Source: Takakia lepidozioides (Eukaryota > Streptophyta > Takakiopsida > Takakiales > Takakiaceae). Taken from it: a DNA stretch of 64,000 nucleotides. Under the pieces are notes generated by a model, which had not been told where the DNA came from, did not search any database, and saw only the letters and a program-made list of their open reading frames with translations. Below are positions 43,954-55,800 of this stretch, piece after piece. The position numbers were made by a program, and so were the translations under genes. Within the stretch, counting starts at the first letter, position 1, and every line of letters begins with the position of its first letter. The stretch covers positions 6,820,001 to 6,884,000 of the forward strand of contig CM060734.1 in assembly GCA_030704615.1 (NCBI GenBank). The letters are read 5' to 3'.

Positions 43954-44856
43954 CTAATGGTGGTGCTCCAGGGAGTCTCTGACCTTGCCACTTAATCGTA
44001 AAGCTCGGGAGTCATCTCCAACTATCTTTGCACCATCGGCTTGCCCATGCTTCGCTCCGAAGTCGTCTCCGATGTGCTTCTCTTGATCAGCTTCAATCTG
44101 CCTGTATTGCTTGAAAGTATCTTCATTGCGACAGATTGTATTCTTCATATCGACAATGAGCTTCATTTGCTCAACATTTTCTTCTTCTGCCTTCGTACAT
44201 TTTTCCGCTTGACTGTTTATTTCTTTTGTAGATTGGTCAAGCATAGTTGTAAATGTAGCACATTGTATCGCCATCCTGTTATGCACTGTTTGCAACTCCG
44301 TATGTAGTGCATTCAGTTCTTGCAACTTGCTTTCATGCTGCACCTGCATTTGGTATAGCTGTTGCTTATGTGCTTCGTGCAACTGGTCTTGCGCGAGGCC
44401 TGCCTCAATCAATTGTTCCTTGGCCAATTGCAAAGCCATTTCTGTATTTCCCAAGTCCTGCTTCATCTTGAGAGTGACCTCTTCATCGACCTTGTTTGCA
44501 CACTCAGTGGCAAGTCGAGCCTCAAACTCCTTCCTGAGTTCCTCTCTCAAGGCTGTCAATTGGGTAATTGGAACATGGGATTTGACATAAGTCCCCAACA
44601 AATTAAGTGTCTTGCCTATGGAACTCATCAGCATTGCCTGTTGAGGGTCATCATGGTGAGGTTGCTGCTGTTCCTCCTGATCTTCAACAGTGTGATGTCT
44701 CACTAACCATTCAGGCCATTGTCCCACCGGATTTTCTTCCTGAACTACTTCATCTATCACCGGTGCTACAGTGTCATGACCTTCCGCCTGTGGTACCTCC
44801 GACACAGGTGTGTGTATTATATGCACCTCAGGATTTCCCTTGGGCAACTGTTGCAC
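43954..44856 (-). CDS. Coiled-coil frame, continuation of the extra ORF
   Basis: 300 codons, Gln/Glu/Lys-rich, with a long predicted coiled coil over roughly residues 90-260. Between it and the frame ending at 45021 there is a stop (TGA at 45021-45023) and later a frame change near 44880, so it was probably the C-terminal part of the same extra protein. Function unknown; not similar to gag or envelope by eye. Confidence 0.5.
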   Translation of the reverse strand: MQQLPKGNPEVHIIHTPVSEVPQAEGHDTVAPVIDEVVQEENPVGQWPEWLVRHHTVEDQEEQQQPHHDDPQQAMLMSSIGKTLNLLGTYVKSHVPITQLTALREELRKEFEARLATECANKVDEEVTLKMKQDLGNTEMALQLAKEQLIEAGLAQDQLHEAHKQQLYQMQVQHESKLQELNALHTELQTVHNRMAIQCATFTTMLDQSTKEINSQAEKCTKAEEENVEQMKLIVDMKNTICRNEDTFKQYRQIEADQEKHIGDDFGAKHGQADGAKIVGDDSRALRLSGKVRDSLEHHH

Positions 44857-45020
44857 CTCTAGGATTTCTGTCTCCTTGACCAGACCAGAATATTCATAGA
44901 GAAGGTCCCCTTCTCTATTTCTGCCACTATCTGTTCTGTAGTTGGAATATCTAACCCTTCACTTTCCAAATCAATTATTTCTGGTTGAGCTGCATGGATA
45001 ACTTGTGACCTTGTGACAAG

Positions 45021-48000
45021 TCATTCAGGTGGCTGTGATGGTTGTGATGCAGAAGTAACTTCCTCCTCCCTCTCTGAAGGTCCTGCTTCCAGTAATAGCA
45101 TTTCTCTGTGCTGCTGTGCCCCTTCCTGGCCATGAGCTTGGGAAACATTATCATGCGGAATCCGTGAAGCCAGTGGATCCGCCACTACAGTCTTTCCCCG
45201 TCTCTGCCTCTTAGTCTCGGGTTGCCCTGCTAGTCCACCCTCACTGTGTGAAGAGCCTTGCTCTTCCATTGCAATTGTTTCTGGCTCAAACACTCCCATT
45301 TCCTTCCTTTCTTGTGCATCAAGTATGCCAGAATCAAGGATTATTTGAGCAATGATTGGGCCAGACACTATGATAGGAGACTTTGCGGTAGTACCTTGTA
45401 ATCTTTTCATCTCCTCTACCAGTGCGTTGTACATTATGTCCGCCCATTGTACCTCTTGTCCCTTCAGGCCTTTGAGTATTTCCTCCGTGAAGGATCTGCT
45501 CAAATACTGTTGGTTCTGTTTCATGGCAATCAGAATGTTCAATACCTGGCCTACCTCTTTTAACCCTGGGTACACAGCCTTGGTACAAGCATAACCCTGA
45601 GTTTTAAAGAAACTCCCTTCTTGGAATAAGTCCCCTATTTGCAGTCTTGCCCTGTGTTTCTCCACATGCACCTGACCTGCTGGCAATCGAAACAATTGCT
45701 GGAGGTATAGGGGAGTAATCATTAATTCAACTCCCTTCACCGTTGTTGTTCCTGTCCTTGGCTCAAAGTTCTGCAAAAATTGTAACATGTACTGTCTATG
45801 GTGTAGTGTCCAATCTAGGCTTTGCAATCCTTGCAATCTCAGCTCCTCCAGTATCTGTATCGCCTGTGGGGTAGCAATCGTTTGTTTCTGCAGGATTGTG
45901 GTGCTCTTCACCCTGATTTCCTCCATTCCTCTCACTCTCTTCATTTTAGACTCACAGAACTGTTTTGGCTGTAACAACTGCAGGAATGCCTGTAGTGCAC
46001 AAAGCATAAACGTATGGTTGCCGCAGAAAGCTATGGGTAATTTCTTGTAAGCCTGCGGGGCTTGCAAGCATCGCTCAAGAGAAAAGCTCCGCTCTGTCCT
46101 TTCGTGTCTATGCCACTGCGTAAGTAATATTGCGAGCGTATAGTCTGTTAGTTCCTCCATAGTTTCCAAGGTATAGCATTGATGGTCTGTCCTGTCGAGA
46201 CGTCCGTTACTCAGAATGACGCCGCCTCTTGCGCTCAATTTCCCTCCATTTTCTTGATCATTTCTCTGGTTTTCTATTGGCTGTATCCGTTGTGACTGGA
46301 TTTTAGATTTTATCTTCTTTAGTGGACTTTCCCTGTTGGATAGTCCACTAGGATCACACATGTGACAAGAATTCCGCTTTTCTGTACTTGCCGTTCGTTC
46401 CGTTTCCCTTTTTCCGTACTCATTAATGGGCCCGCCTTTCATCCCTTTTGACGGCCGTTCTTGTCCTCTTTCTTTTTGACACCTGTTCTTGCACTTCCTT
46501 CTCGGCTGTGTGTCGCGCCCTGACCTCCACGTGTCCATTTTTAAAGTAATTTCCGTTTCCTCTTCCGTCAGCCATTTTCCTGAAGTTATTATGTGTCCAC
46601 TTGTCACTGATTCTATGGATCGTGTAACTTTAGTAGGCTGTGTTGAGCTGTGACAGGCTGTGTCATACTGTGTTACGCTGTGATAGGCTGTGTTGCACTG
46701 TGGTAAGCTGTGATAGGTTGTGACACGCTGTGGTAGGTTGTGATAGGCTGTGTTGCGCCGTGCTGGGCTGTGATAGGCTGTGTCACGTCGTGATGGGCTG
46801 TGATAGGCTGTGTCACGTTGTGATGGGCTGTGATAGGCTGTGTCACGTCGTGATGGGCTGTGATAGGCTGTGTCACGTCGTGATGGGCTGTGATAGGCTG
46901 TGCTTTGCCTTGATGGGCTGTGATAGGATGTGTCACGTTTGTTTTGCCCACCCTGGTCATATATGCTGGGCCTAACGACAAGTGTTCCATACTCCGTTCG
47001 TAACACTGGTGCAGCCCGTGACTGCTCTTGCGGTTCAACATGCAAATCATGCTGCAGGGGTTTGTCATGGATACCACTGTACCCCTTCAACTTATTTGCA
47101 TTGACTCTTCCCAGCATTTCTTTGTTAATGGTTTGTAACATGACGGTGTTGTTATCATACATCTTTTGTATGACATAAGGTCCTTTCCATGGTGATTTAA
47201 GCTTAGAAGCTTGAATCTTTCCTTTCTTCTGCAACCATAGAACCAAATCCCCCGTCTTAAAAGTCTTTAACTTGCCTTCATCAAACTGTTCCTTTCGCTT
47301 CATCTGAATTCTGGTCATATTATCAGCTGCATCAGCACGTACTTCTTCCACATGGTATAATTCATGTTTCCTGACCTTGATGGAGTCTTGCAATTCCATT
47401 CTTTTTCCCCACTCCGTTCTCATGGTAGGTAACAGGAATTCCACTGGAAGTAAGGCTTCCATACCATAAACTAATTGGAATGGTGTATACTTAGTGGTGA
47501 CTTTATATGAAGTCCTGTATAACCACAAAGCTGTCAGCAGCTTCGTATCCCAATCCGTTCTGTTTGCATTGACTATCTTAGCCAAGATAGTACATAGTAT
47601 TTTGTTGGTAGCCTCTGCCTGCCCATTACCCTGTGGGTAATATGTTGTACTCTTTCTATGCACAATCATAAACTCTTTAGTCAACAACTCAATGGTCTCA
47701 TTCATGAAGTGACTTCCTTGATCACTGATAAATTCTAAGGGACAGCCAAATCGTGTAAGTATGTTCTCGTACAGGAACCTTGCTGTGGACTTGGCTGTGT
47801 TGTCCCTCAAAGCTTTAGCTTCCACCCACTTTGTAGTATAATCAGTGGCTGTAATTATGTACCTGTTTCGTGTATTCTTGGATGGTGGGTTAATTGGTCC
47901 AACAAAGTCTAGTCCCCATTTCTGAAATGGTTCCGTAGGCATTGTAGGATGCAAGGCCATCCTTCCAGATCTCTGCAAAGGTCCTAGCCTCTGACATTCA

Positions 48001-48197
48001 TCACACTTCTGACAATACTCGTATACATCTTTGAACAAAGTAGGCCACCAGTATCCTGCGAATAGTATCTTTCTACTGGTAGTCTCTTCTCCAAAATGAC
48101 CTCCAGCCACTCCTTTATGAACTTCCGCCAAAACTTTATTTACTTCATGGTGGTACAAGCATCGTTTTAGTACTCCATCAGGTCCTAACTTATACAT
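45021..48197 (-). CDS. Integrase fused in frame to a repeat and a long extra ORF
   Basis: 1058 codons. Residues about 1-390 are a complete integrase: zinc-binding part with CQKCDEC, core with GLDFVGPI, ISDQGSHF and YYPQGNGQAEA (D,D,E), and a C-terminal SH3-like region (FKTGDLVLWLQKKGKI, LKSPWKGPYVI). Residues about 425-525 are a Tyr/His/Ser/Arg repeat (RDTAYHSPS-type units) coded by the TGTGATAGGCTG array. The remaining 530 residues match no family I know; they contain a basic segment, a compact central part (FCGNHTFMLCALQAFLQLLQ) and an acidic tail. The frame overlaps the RT frame by 8 bases, indicating a one-base slip or programmed frameshift. Confidence 0.8.
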   Translation of the reverse strand: MYKLGPDGVLKRCLYHHEVNKVLAEVHKGVAGGHFGEETTSRKILFAGYWWPTLFKDVYEYCQKCDECQRLGPLQRSGRMALHPTMPTEPFQKWGLDFVGPINPPSKNTRNRYIITATDYTTKWVEAKALRDNTAKSTARFLYENILTRFGCPLEFISDQGSHFMNETIELLTKEFMIVHRKSTTYYPQGNGQAEATNKILCTILAKIVNANRTDWDTKLLTALWLYRTSYKVTTKYTPFQLVYGMEALLPVEFLLPTMRTEWGKRMELQDSIKVRKHELYHVEEVRADAADNMTRIQMKRKEQFDEGKLKTFKTGDLVLWLQKKGKIQASKLKSPWKGPYVIQKMYDNNTVMLQTINKEMLGRVNANKLKGYSGIHDKPLQHDLHVEPQEQSRAAPVLRTEYGTLVVRPSIYDQGGQNKRDTSYHSPSRQSTAYHSPSRRDTAYHSPSRRDTAYHSPSQRDTAYHSPSRRDTAYHSPARRNTAYHNLPQRVTTYHSLPQCNTAYHSVTQYDTACHSSTQPTKVTRSIESVTSGHIITSGKWLTEEETEITLKMDTWRSGRDTQPRRKCKNRCQKERGQERPSKGMKGGPINEYGKRETERTASTEKRNSCHMCDPSGLSNRESPLKKIKSKIQSQRIQPIENQRNDQENGGKLSARGGVILSNGRLDRTDHQCYTLETMEELTDYTLAILLTQWHRHERTERSFSLERCLQAPQAYKKLPIAFCGNHTFMLCALQAFLQLLQPKQFCESKMKRVRGMEEIRVKSTTILQKQTIATPQAIQILEELRLQGLQSLDWTLHHRQYMLQFLQNFEPRTGTTTVKGVELMITPLYLQQLFRLPAGQVHVEKHRARLQIGDLFQEGSFFKTQGYACTKAVYPGLKEVGQVLNILIAMKQNQQYLSRSFTEEILKGLKGQEVQWADIMYNALVEEMKRLQGTTAKSPIIVSGPIIAQIILDSGILDAQERKEMGVFEPETIAMEEQGSSHSEGGLAGQPETKRQRRGKTVVADPLASRIPHDNVSQAHGQEGAQQHREMLLLEAGPSEREEEVTSASQPSQPPE
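46625..46935 (-). repeat. In-frame CACAGCC-type coding repeat
   Basis: Plus-strand TGTGATAGGCTGTGTCACG(T/C)(C/T)GTGATGGGC units of 30 or 60 bases. Being a multiple of three, they keep the minus-strand frame open and code the AYHSPS-type repeat in the protein after integrase. Confidence 0.85.
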
Positions 48198-49859
48198 TCT
48201 GCTTTCCTACCATAGTATAAGGTAAAGCTTTGATAGCGATTCTCTTCCTCTGCTCCTTACCATAACTAGGTGGGCACTGACCATGAGCAAGGTAGTATCT
48301 GATTGGCCACTGCCAATCTAACCAGTCATCTGCACTTCCCTGCACCTCCACTGCAAAGAGACTCGCATCTGGTAATTGATCATCTATTCCTGTGGCTGGT
48401 TCTCCTGTTGACAATCGTGACAAATGATCCGCCACAAGATGCAGTCTTCCAGGCTTGTAAACAACTTTGAACTCAAACTCGTGCAAGATTATCAACCATC
48501 TTGCTATTCTTCCGCTTATCAGAGGTTTGTTTACCAGGTATATCAGAGCCTGGTGATCCACATAGAACATAAACTTCTTGCCCAACAGGTAATGCCTGAA
48601 TTTATTCACTGCATAGATCATTGCCAATGCTTCTCTTTCCGTTGTGCTATAGTTCCTCTCAGCACTGTTCCTCAACCGGCTAGCATAGTACACAGGTGAA
48701 TCTATGTTCCCTGTAACATTCTGGGCTAACACCGCTCCCAACGCTTCTCCTGATGCATCGCAGTGAACATGGAATACTACATGCCAGTGAGGGTTAATCA
48801 GCACAGGTGTAGTTGTTACTGACAGTGTAAGTTCCTCAAATGCCTGTTGACATTCAGCTGTCCAGGCAAACACTGCATCTTTCTTCAGTAGTTTGCTCAA
48901 TGGTGCTGCTATTTGTGCATACCTTTTGACAAATCTCCTGTAATAACTGGTTTGCCCAAGGAATCTCCGTAGACTTTTAACATTCACTGGTGGTGGAGAG
49001 GCTTTAATGGACTCTGTCTTTCTGGGATCCACAAGGAGTCCCTTCTTACACACAATGTGTCCCAGAAGCACCCCTGAGTTCACGCAGAAAGTACACTTCT
49101 CTGGATTCAGGCCCAGACCTCTCATCCTGCATCTGGCCAAACATAACTCCAATTTATGCAAGTGCTCACTCTTAGAGCTGTACACACTGAAATCATCCAA
49201 GAATACCTGCATGAAATCATCCAGATACTCATGAAAAGATTCACTTATCACTCTCTGAAAGGTCGCTGGTGCATTACAAAGTCCAAAGGGCATGACTTTG
49301 TATGCATAAGCCCCCAGTCTGTGATGAAAGCTGTTTTCCCTTGGTCTTCTTCTGCCACTTGCACTTGATTATAACCACTGAAGCCATCCATGAATGAGTA
49401 CATCTCATGGCCTGCCACAGTGTCTAATACTGCTTCTGTGAATGGCAAAGGGAAAGGATCTTTCTTCGTACAAGCATTCAGCTTCTTATAGTTCACACAT
49501 ACTCTTAGTTTGCCATTCTTCTTGGGAACTATTACAATGGGTGACAACCAAGTTGTATACTCTATTGGGTATATAAACTTAGCCTCAGCCAACTTCTTTA
49601 TCTCTTCTCCAACCTTCTGTGCGTAGTTGGGATTCATTCTATACCTCGTCTGCTTGATTGGTACTGACCCTGGTTCCAGTTCAATCTTATGCTGACAGAC
49701 TTCAGGTGGTATCCCTTTTAGATCCTCATAGCTCCAAGCAAATACATCTCTGTATTTGATGAACAAGCTTTTAGCTTCTTCGAAGAATTCCGGCTCCAAA
49801 TCAGCTCCTACTTTCACCATCCTCGGTTCCTCTTTAGTTCCCACATTTACTTCTCTCAC
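48190..49859 (-). CDS. Reverse transcriptase and RNase H (Tat/Athila-like)
   Basis: Two frames make one protein. 49248-49859: N-terminal RT (YRMNPNYAQKVGEEIKKL, WLSPIVIVPKKNGKLRVCVN, MYSFMDGFSGYNQVQVAEED). 48190-49293: VMPFGLCNAPATFQRV, catalytic VFLDDFSVYS (DD kept), FLGQTSYYRRFVKRYA, then RNase H (VHCDASGEALGAVLAQ, NYSTTEREALAMIYA, YVDHQALIYL). They are joined by one frame break near 49270-49300. The first frame probably continues past 49859 toward the gap. All key residues visible are intact. Confidence 0.85.
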
Positions 49860-49891
49860 CTGCTCATCAGCTGTGATTGTCCAACCAGTCA

Positions 49892-50391
49892 NNNNNNNNN
49901 NNNNNNNNNNNNNNNNNNNNNNNNNNNNNNNNNNNNNNNNNNNNNNNNNNNNNNNNNNNNNNNNNNNNNNNNNNNNNNNNNNNNNNNNNNNNNNNNNNNN
50001 NNNNNNNNNNNNNNNNNNNNNNNNNNNNNNNNNNNNNNNNNNNNNNNNNNNNNNNNNNNNNNNNNNNNNNNNNNNNNNNNNNNNNNNNNNNNNNNNNNNN
50101 NNNNNNNNNNNNNNNNNNNNNNNNNNNNNNNNNNNNNNNNNNNNNNNNNNNNNNNNNNNNNNNNNNNNNNNNNNNNNNNNNNNNNNNNNNNNNNNNNNNN
50201 NNNNNNNNNNNNNNNNNNNNNNNNNNNNNNNNNNNNNNNNNNNNNNNNNNNNNNNNNNNNNNNNNNNNNNNNNNNNNNNNNNNNNNNNNNNNNNNNNNNN
50301 NNNNNNNNNNNNNNNNNNNNNNNNNNNNNNNNNNNNNNNNNNNNNNNNNNNNNNNNNNNNNNNNNNNNNNNNNNNNNNNNNNNNNNNNNNN
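49892..50391. other. Assembly gap (500 N)
   Basis: Exactly 500 N. A round number suggests a placeholder or rounded size rather than a measured length. It separates the Ty3 element from the tandem hairpin array. Confidence 0.99.
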
Positions 50392-52660
50392 ATGAAATAA
50401 ACCCTTCACTGTCAGCCCAAACAGGGTGCGGCAACGCACACTGTTTGAGCTGAGCACTTCAATGTTTCTGGTGCAAAATTTGGACTTCAGGGGCACCTAT
50501 CTCAGGATGAAATGAACAATGTGCTGCCAGCTCAAACAGTGTGCGGCAACGCACACTGTTTGAGCTGAACATTTCAATGTTTTGGGTGCAAAATTTGGTC
50601 TTGATGTCTGTTATGTGAGGGTGAAATGAAACCTTCACTGCCAGCTCAGACAGTGTGCGGCAACGCACACTGTTTGAGCTGAGCATTTCAATGTTTCTGG
50701 GTGGAAAATTTGACTCAGGGGCACCTATCTGAGGATGAAATGAACCCACACTGTCAGCTGAAACAGTGTGCGGCAACGCACATACTGTTTGAGCTGAACA
50801 CTTCAATGTTTCAGGGTGCAAAATTTGGACTTCAGGGGCACCAGTTTGAGGATGAAATGAACCCTTCAATGTCAGCCCAAACAGTGTGCGGCAACGCACA
50901 CTGTTTGAGCTGAACACTTCAATGTTTCAGGGTGCAAAATTTGGACTTCAGAGGCACCTCTCTCAGGATGAGAGATGAACCCTTCACTGTCAGCCCAAAC
51001 AGTGTGCGGCAACGCACACTGTTCGAGCTGACATTTCTATGTTTCTGGGTGCAAAATTTGGTCTTCAGGGGCACCTGTTTGAGGATGAAATGAACCTTTA
51101 CTGTCAGCCCAAACAGTGTGCGGCAACGCACACTGTTTGAGCTGAACATTTCAATGTTATAGGGTGCAAAATTTGGTCTTCAGAGGCACCTGTTTGCGGA
51201 TGAAATGAACCCTTCACTGTCAGCCCAAACAGTGTGCGGCAACGCACACTGTTTGAGCTGAGCATTTCAATGTTTTGGGTGCAAAATTTGGACTTCAGGG
51301 GCACCTGTGTGAGGGTGAAATGAACCCTTCACTGCCAGCTCAGACAGTGTGCGGCAACGCACACTGTTTGAGCTGAGCATTTCAATGTTTCTGGGTGCAA
51401 AATTTGGACTTCAGGGGCACCTGTGTGAGGGTGAAATGAACCCTTCACTGCCAGCTCAGACAGTGTGCGGCAACGCACACTGTTTGAGCTGAGCATTTCA
51501 ATGTTTCTGGGTGCAAAATTTGGACTTCAGGGGCACCTGTGTGAGGGTGAAATGAACCCTTCACTGCCAGCTCAGACAGTGTGCGGCAACGCACACTGTT
51601 TGAGCTGAGCATTTCAATGTTTCTGGGTGCAAAATTAGGACTTCAGGGGCACCTGTGTGAGTGTGAAATGAACCCTTCACTGCCAGCTCAGACAGTGTGC
51701 GGCAACGCACACTGTTTGAGCTGAGCATTTCAATGTTTCTGGGTGCAAAATTTGGACTTCAGGGGCACCTGTGTGAGGGTGAAATGAACCCTTCACTGCC
51801 AGCTCAGACAGTGTGCGGCAACGCACACTGTTTGAGCTGAACATTTCAATGTTCTAGGGTGCAAAATTTGGACTTCAGGGGCACGTCTCTGAGGATGAGA
51901 TCACCCTTCACTGTCAGCCCAAACAGTGTGCGGCAACGCACACTGTTTGAGCTAAGCACTTCAATGTTTCTTAATGCAAAATTTGGACTTCAGGGGCACC
52001 TATCTCAGGATGAAATGAACACTGTGCTGCCAGCTCAAACAGTGTGCGGCAACGCACACTGTTTGAGCTGAACATTTCCTTTTTTTAGGGTGCAAAATTT
52101 GGTCTTGATGTTTGTTATGTGAGGGTGAAATGAACCCTTCACTGCCAGCTCAGACAGTGTGCGGCAACGCACACTGTTTGAGCTGAACATTTCAATGTTT
52201 AAGGGTGCAAAATTTGGTCTTTGCTGTCTGTTATCTGAGGATGAAATGAACCCTTCAAAACCAGCTCAAACAGCGTGCGGCAACGCACACTGTTTGAGCA
52301 GGCCTTTTCAATGTTTTAGGGTTCAAAATTTGGTCTTGATGTCTGTTATGTTAGGGTGAAATGAACCCTTCACTGCCAGCTCAGACAGTGTGCGGCAACG
52401 CACTCGTTTGAGCTGAACACTTCAATGTTTCAGGCTGCAAAATGTGGACTTCAGGGGCACCCCTCTGAGGATGAGATGAATCCTTCACTGTCAGCCCAAA
52501 CAGTGTGCGGCAACGCACACTGTTTGAGCTGAGCATTTCAATGTTTCTGGGTGCAAAATTTGGACTTCAGGGGCACATTTCTGAGTATAAAATGAACCCT
52601 TCACTGTCAGCTCAAACAGTCTGCGGAACCGCACACTGTTTAGGCAGAACATATGAATAT
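50392..52660. repeat. About 20-unit, 115-bp tandem array of hairpin repeats
   Basis: Each unit has an inverted repeat with arms GCTCAAACAGTGTGCG and its complement around the four bases GCAA, then about 79 further conserved bases (TTCAATGTTT, GTGCAAAATTTGG, CTTCAGGGGCACCT, GTGAAATGAACCC). Unit starts are 112-118 apart, from about 50420 to 52620. The GCAA centre is kept in all but the last unit. In many units the sixth arm base is G (GCTCAGACAG), which still pairs as G-U in RNA. The array abuts the gap on the left, so its full length is unknown, and it degrades on the right just before the gene at 52.9 kb. Confidence 0.95.
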
Positions 52661-52882
52661 TGAAGGGCGTAACTTTCGGCCCTCATGGGCAGATATTTGA
52701 GCAGAACTTTTCAATGTTCTTTCCCTGTGAAAATCGGGAACATAGTGCAGGTCCGTGAGGATCAATGAACACTTACCTGGCAGCTCAAAGAACACTTACC
52801 TTTTTATCCCACTTTTTCATGCATCGGTCGACGTTTCATTCCTCTCTTATAAGAATTTGAGTGAACAACCTTGCAGGAGAAA

Positions 52883-55800
52883 ATGCAAAGTGTGGCGGAT
52901 GAGGTCCCTCAGGGTCAGGGGAAGGAGACCATAGTTGATGTTGACGATGAGTTTTATGAAAGCAAAGCCGCTGAGATGCTGGGGGGTCAAAAGGTGAACT
53001 CTCAGCTTGTGGTTCAAAGTATGCTTGCTCCTGGTGGGAGGTTGAAGATTCCCCTGTGTAGGTTGGTTTCCATGCCCGTCGTTCGTCCACCCCTTGTCAA
53101 AGACATTCTCAAGCTGGAGGCCGAGTTTGTTCATGGGTATTTGGATGGATCCGCAGTCTTTTACGTTTCTACTAGGGATTCTAGAGGTAACGAGCTCCTT
53201 TTGGATGAGTCAATCGTCGACTCCTGGGACCCCATTTGGAGACAGGTGAACGAATCCTTCGAACTTCTTCTCTCCAGGAAACCTTCCACCCAAGTATTCT
53301 CGGGGAAGATGTTTCACGTTTGGGATGGCAACCACCGGTTGCTTGCATGGATGGCTGTCATTGGGAGGCTGCACTCACAGGAGGAAGAGTGGCATTACTC
53401 TGTTCGATCGATGGTGCTTGATTGTGACGACAACATGATGGGTCTTCTGACGGCAATGAATGATGTGAACAGGTTGGTTTCTCATTGTACATGTTGCACT
53501 TCTGGTTCCGTTCTTCCTTGATTCAAGTCCTTGAATTACATTCTGAAATTCAGATATCATTCTGCAGAGGGACGGAGACATCGCATGTCAAAACGAGTCT
53601 GGTTCACACACTTATAGGATACAAAGGATCGGGCAGATGCCCTTGACCAACTTCAAGACCATCCTTTCGGCAGAGATGTATAAGAAATGCGAAAGCTCCA
53701 AGACTTCGGAAACATGGTACTCGTTGACCCGTGAGGCTTTCATGGAGTACATGTACACGGTGAGATACATCTTCCTTCATCTGGCCTTTCCATATTCCTG
53801 CTTCCACATGTTTGTTTCTGTCTGTCTCCCTTGACCTTGGATTGATGCAACTCTCTTGCATTCCCTTGCAGCAAGACATTGCAGATGCAGGGGAGCGTGG
53901 CAAACTGGAATACTACAGCTCTACCCCTGAGGAGAGAAGGACAGCAAAGGGGGTTGAAAGTCACATCCAGAAGGAGATGAACGCTACAAGAAGGACAATA
54001 ATGAGTGCTTTTGTGAAGCAGTTGAGAATGGCCGACCCCTCATTCGGGCCGCAGTTTCTCCTGGAGATAAAAAACCATTATAACAAGCCAGGCAAGCCGG
54101 AGATGGCCCAGGAGAAGTTGCACAGGTTGTCTACCGCCGTCGTGTCTTCTGAACAGAAGGTGAAGTGGCTACAGATATGGAACTCCGATCCCACAGTTAG
54201 GGATACCCACATGTTCCCAAGGCCAGAGAAGGAGAAGAAGACCCAGCGTGTCGTTCCTGTCAGTGACAATGTGCTGGACACCTGGCTTCACAAGGCCACT
54301 TACTGGAGCCAGGTGTGATGTCCTCTCGTATCTCACTTTCTTTTCTCTTTTCCTGTCCTTCTCTTCCCATTGCCTCTTACATTCGCTGTGACTGTTTTTG
54401 GGTTCATTCTTCCATTTCAATTGTTTTGCAGTTGGAAGAAAGGGCCCGATCGGTTCTGCATACTCAGCTGGCTGACTATGGCATCACTATGACAGCTCCG
54501 AAGGTCTCCTTCGAAGCATACATGAGGAAATGGAGAGCCACAGTGTGGCACTCTGGTTTCTTTAGAGAGTTCAGCAAGGAGGGTGGCATCAGTCGAACAA
54601 ATGAGCTTGACCAGCAGGAAAAAGGAGAGGAAGCCTGGAAACGATGCCTTTACAGGTGCACACCCTTGCACTCTTTGCTTGTGTTGTGGTTGCAATGTGT
54701 TGTGTGGCATACTGTTTAAGGGGGTCTTCCTGGTGTGTTGAAAAAGCTGGGACACAATATGTGCATTGGAAAATGAGGCTGTGTCTGTTCCTGCAGGTAC
54801 ATTAAGTTTGTTCTCTTGGAAGAGAATTGCTTGGACAAACATCCAGATTTCGTGGACCTTTGGCTTGTCCCTGCTGGCAACCAGACCATGTTCACTGCTG
54901 GGATCTTGCATGACTGGGGTCCAGACCATCTTTCTTCTTGTGGTTGGTATTTGGATTGCCCTCCTTCAGAGACCCCAGCTGTAGAGTTGTCTTTGAGGAG
55001 AGAGAATGACCGTATTGCAGCCACTGCCGTAGCAGCGGACCTCGACATTCATGAGCGTAATCTGAGGACTCTTGCAGAGAAGGAGCCTCCCGCTCAGGAT
55101 ACCCCGGGTAGAGGAAGAAAGGCAAAGGGAAAAGATGTTGCTGGTGTTGTGGGGAAGGGAAGGGGTAGAGGGAAGGTGGCACAAGGGCAGGGAAGTGTTG
55201 CAGCTATTGGCCCTGTGGAGCATGTCCAGCAGACTCCACCGCATGGTAGGGGATCCGGGAGAAAAAACAAGGGGTGGTTGATCCCAAGGACCCGTACCAT
55301 GCAGTGGAACATCCCACGAGGGTCATTCGTCCAACCAGGTTGGAAATTGCCAACGTCGGGTTCCTTGCAATGATGGAGTCGAAGAAATCTGATTACAAGG
55401 GCGAGCCATCACCAGTGTGGGAGAGGATTGTCGAGTTCCTCAGCACGGTGCGTGTTCTCTTTGGGTTCTGTGGCTTCTGCTCTCTTTGTCTGCTGTGGGC
55501 ATGGATCGTTTATAAACTTGTCAGAATTCCATTGTATTTTTGTTTGCAGGCTAAAATGACCAAATCGTGGGTGAACGGGAAGGAGAAGCCATATGCAGCG
55601 GAACTCATCATCTTGGACATCCTTGATGGGTTGGCAGTCCCGGATATCCCTCCATCGGGTGCTTGTCCGGGTTGGAATGCATTTGATGAGCGCTACTGGC
55701 GGTGGGTTTTTTCCTTTTGCAACTTCTTCCTTTCCGATGCAGGTGTTTTGGTTCTCATCCAGTCCATCGATGTTCGGTGTCGCCGTGCCCTTGCCAGCTA

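Larger units (their letters stand above)
43954..49891 (-). mobile_element. Tat/Athila-like Ty3 retrotransposon, 5' end lost in gap
   Basis: Minus-strand element with RT-RNase H (48190-49859), integrase plus long extra ORF (45021-48197) and a coiled-coil frame (43954-44856). The RT-proximal motif FAWSYEDLKGIPPEVCQHKI is characteristic of the Tat/Athila branch, whose members often carry extra ORFs after integrase. Gag and protease would lie in or beyond the N gap. LTRs were not identified. Confidence 0.8.

Noticed and set aside
49756-50496. ORFs crossing the N run
   Set aside because: The N stretch is read as unknown residues; nothing supports coding across the gap.
50392-52660. CRISPR array
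   Set aside because: The hairpin repeat looks CRISPR-like, but the 79-base spacers are themselves conserved, no cas gene is present and the genome is eukaryotic. It is a tandem satellite.
55702-55749. Intron at 55702-55749 in the ParB-like gene
   Set aside because: GT and AG are available, but reading through keeps the frame and gives a continuous methyltransferase-like helix; splicing would shift the frame.
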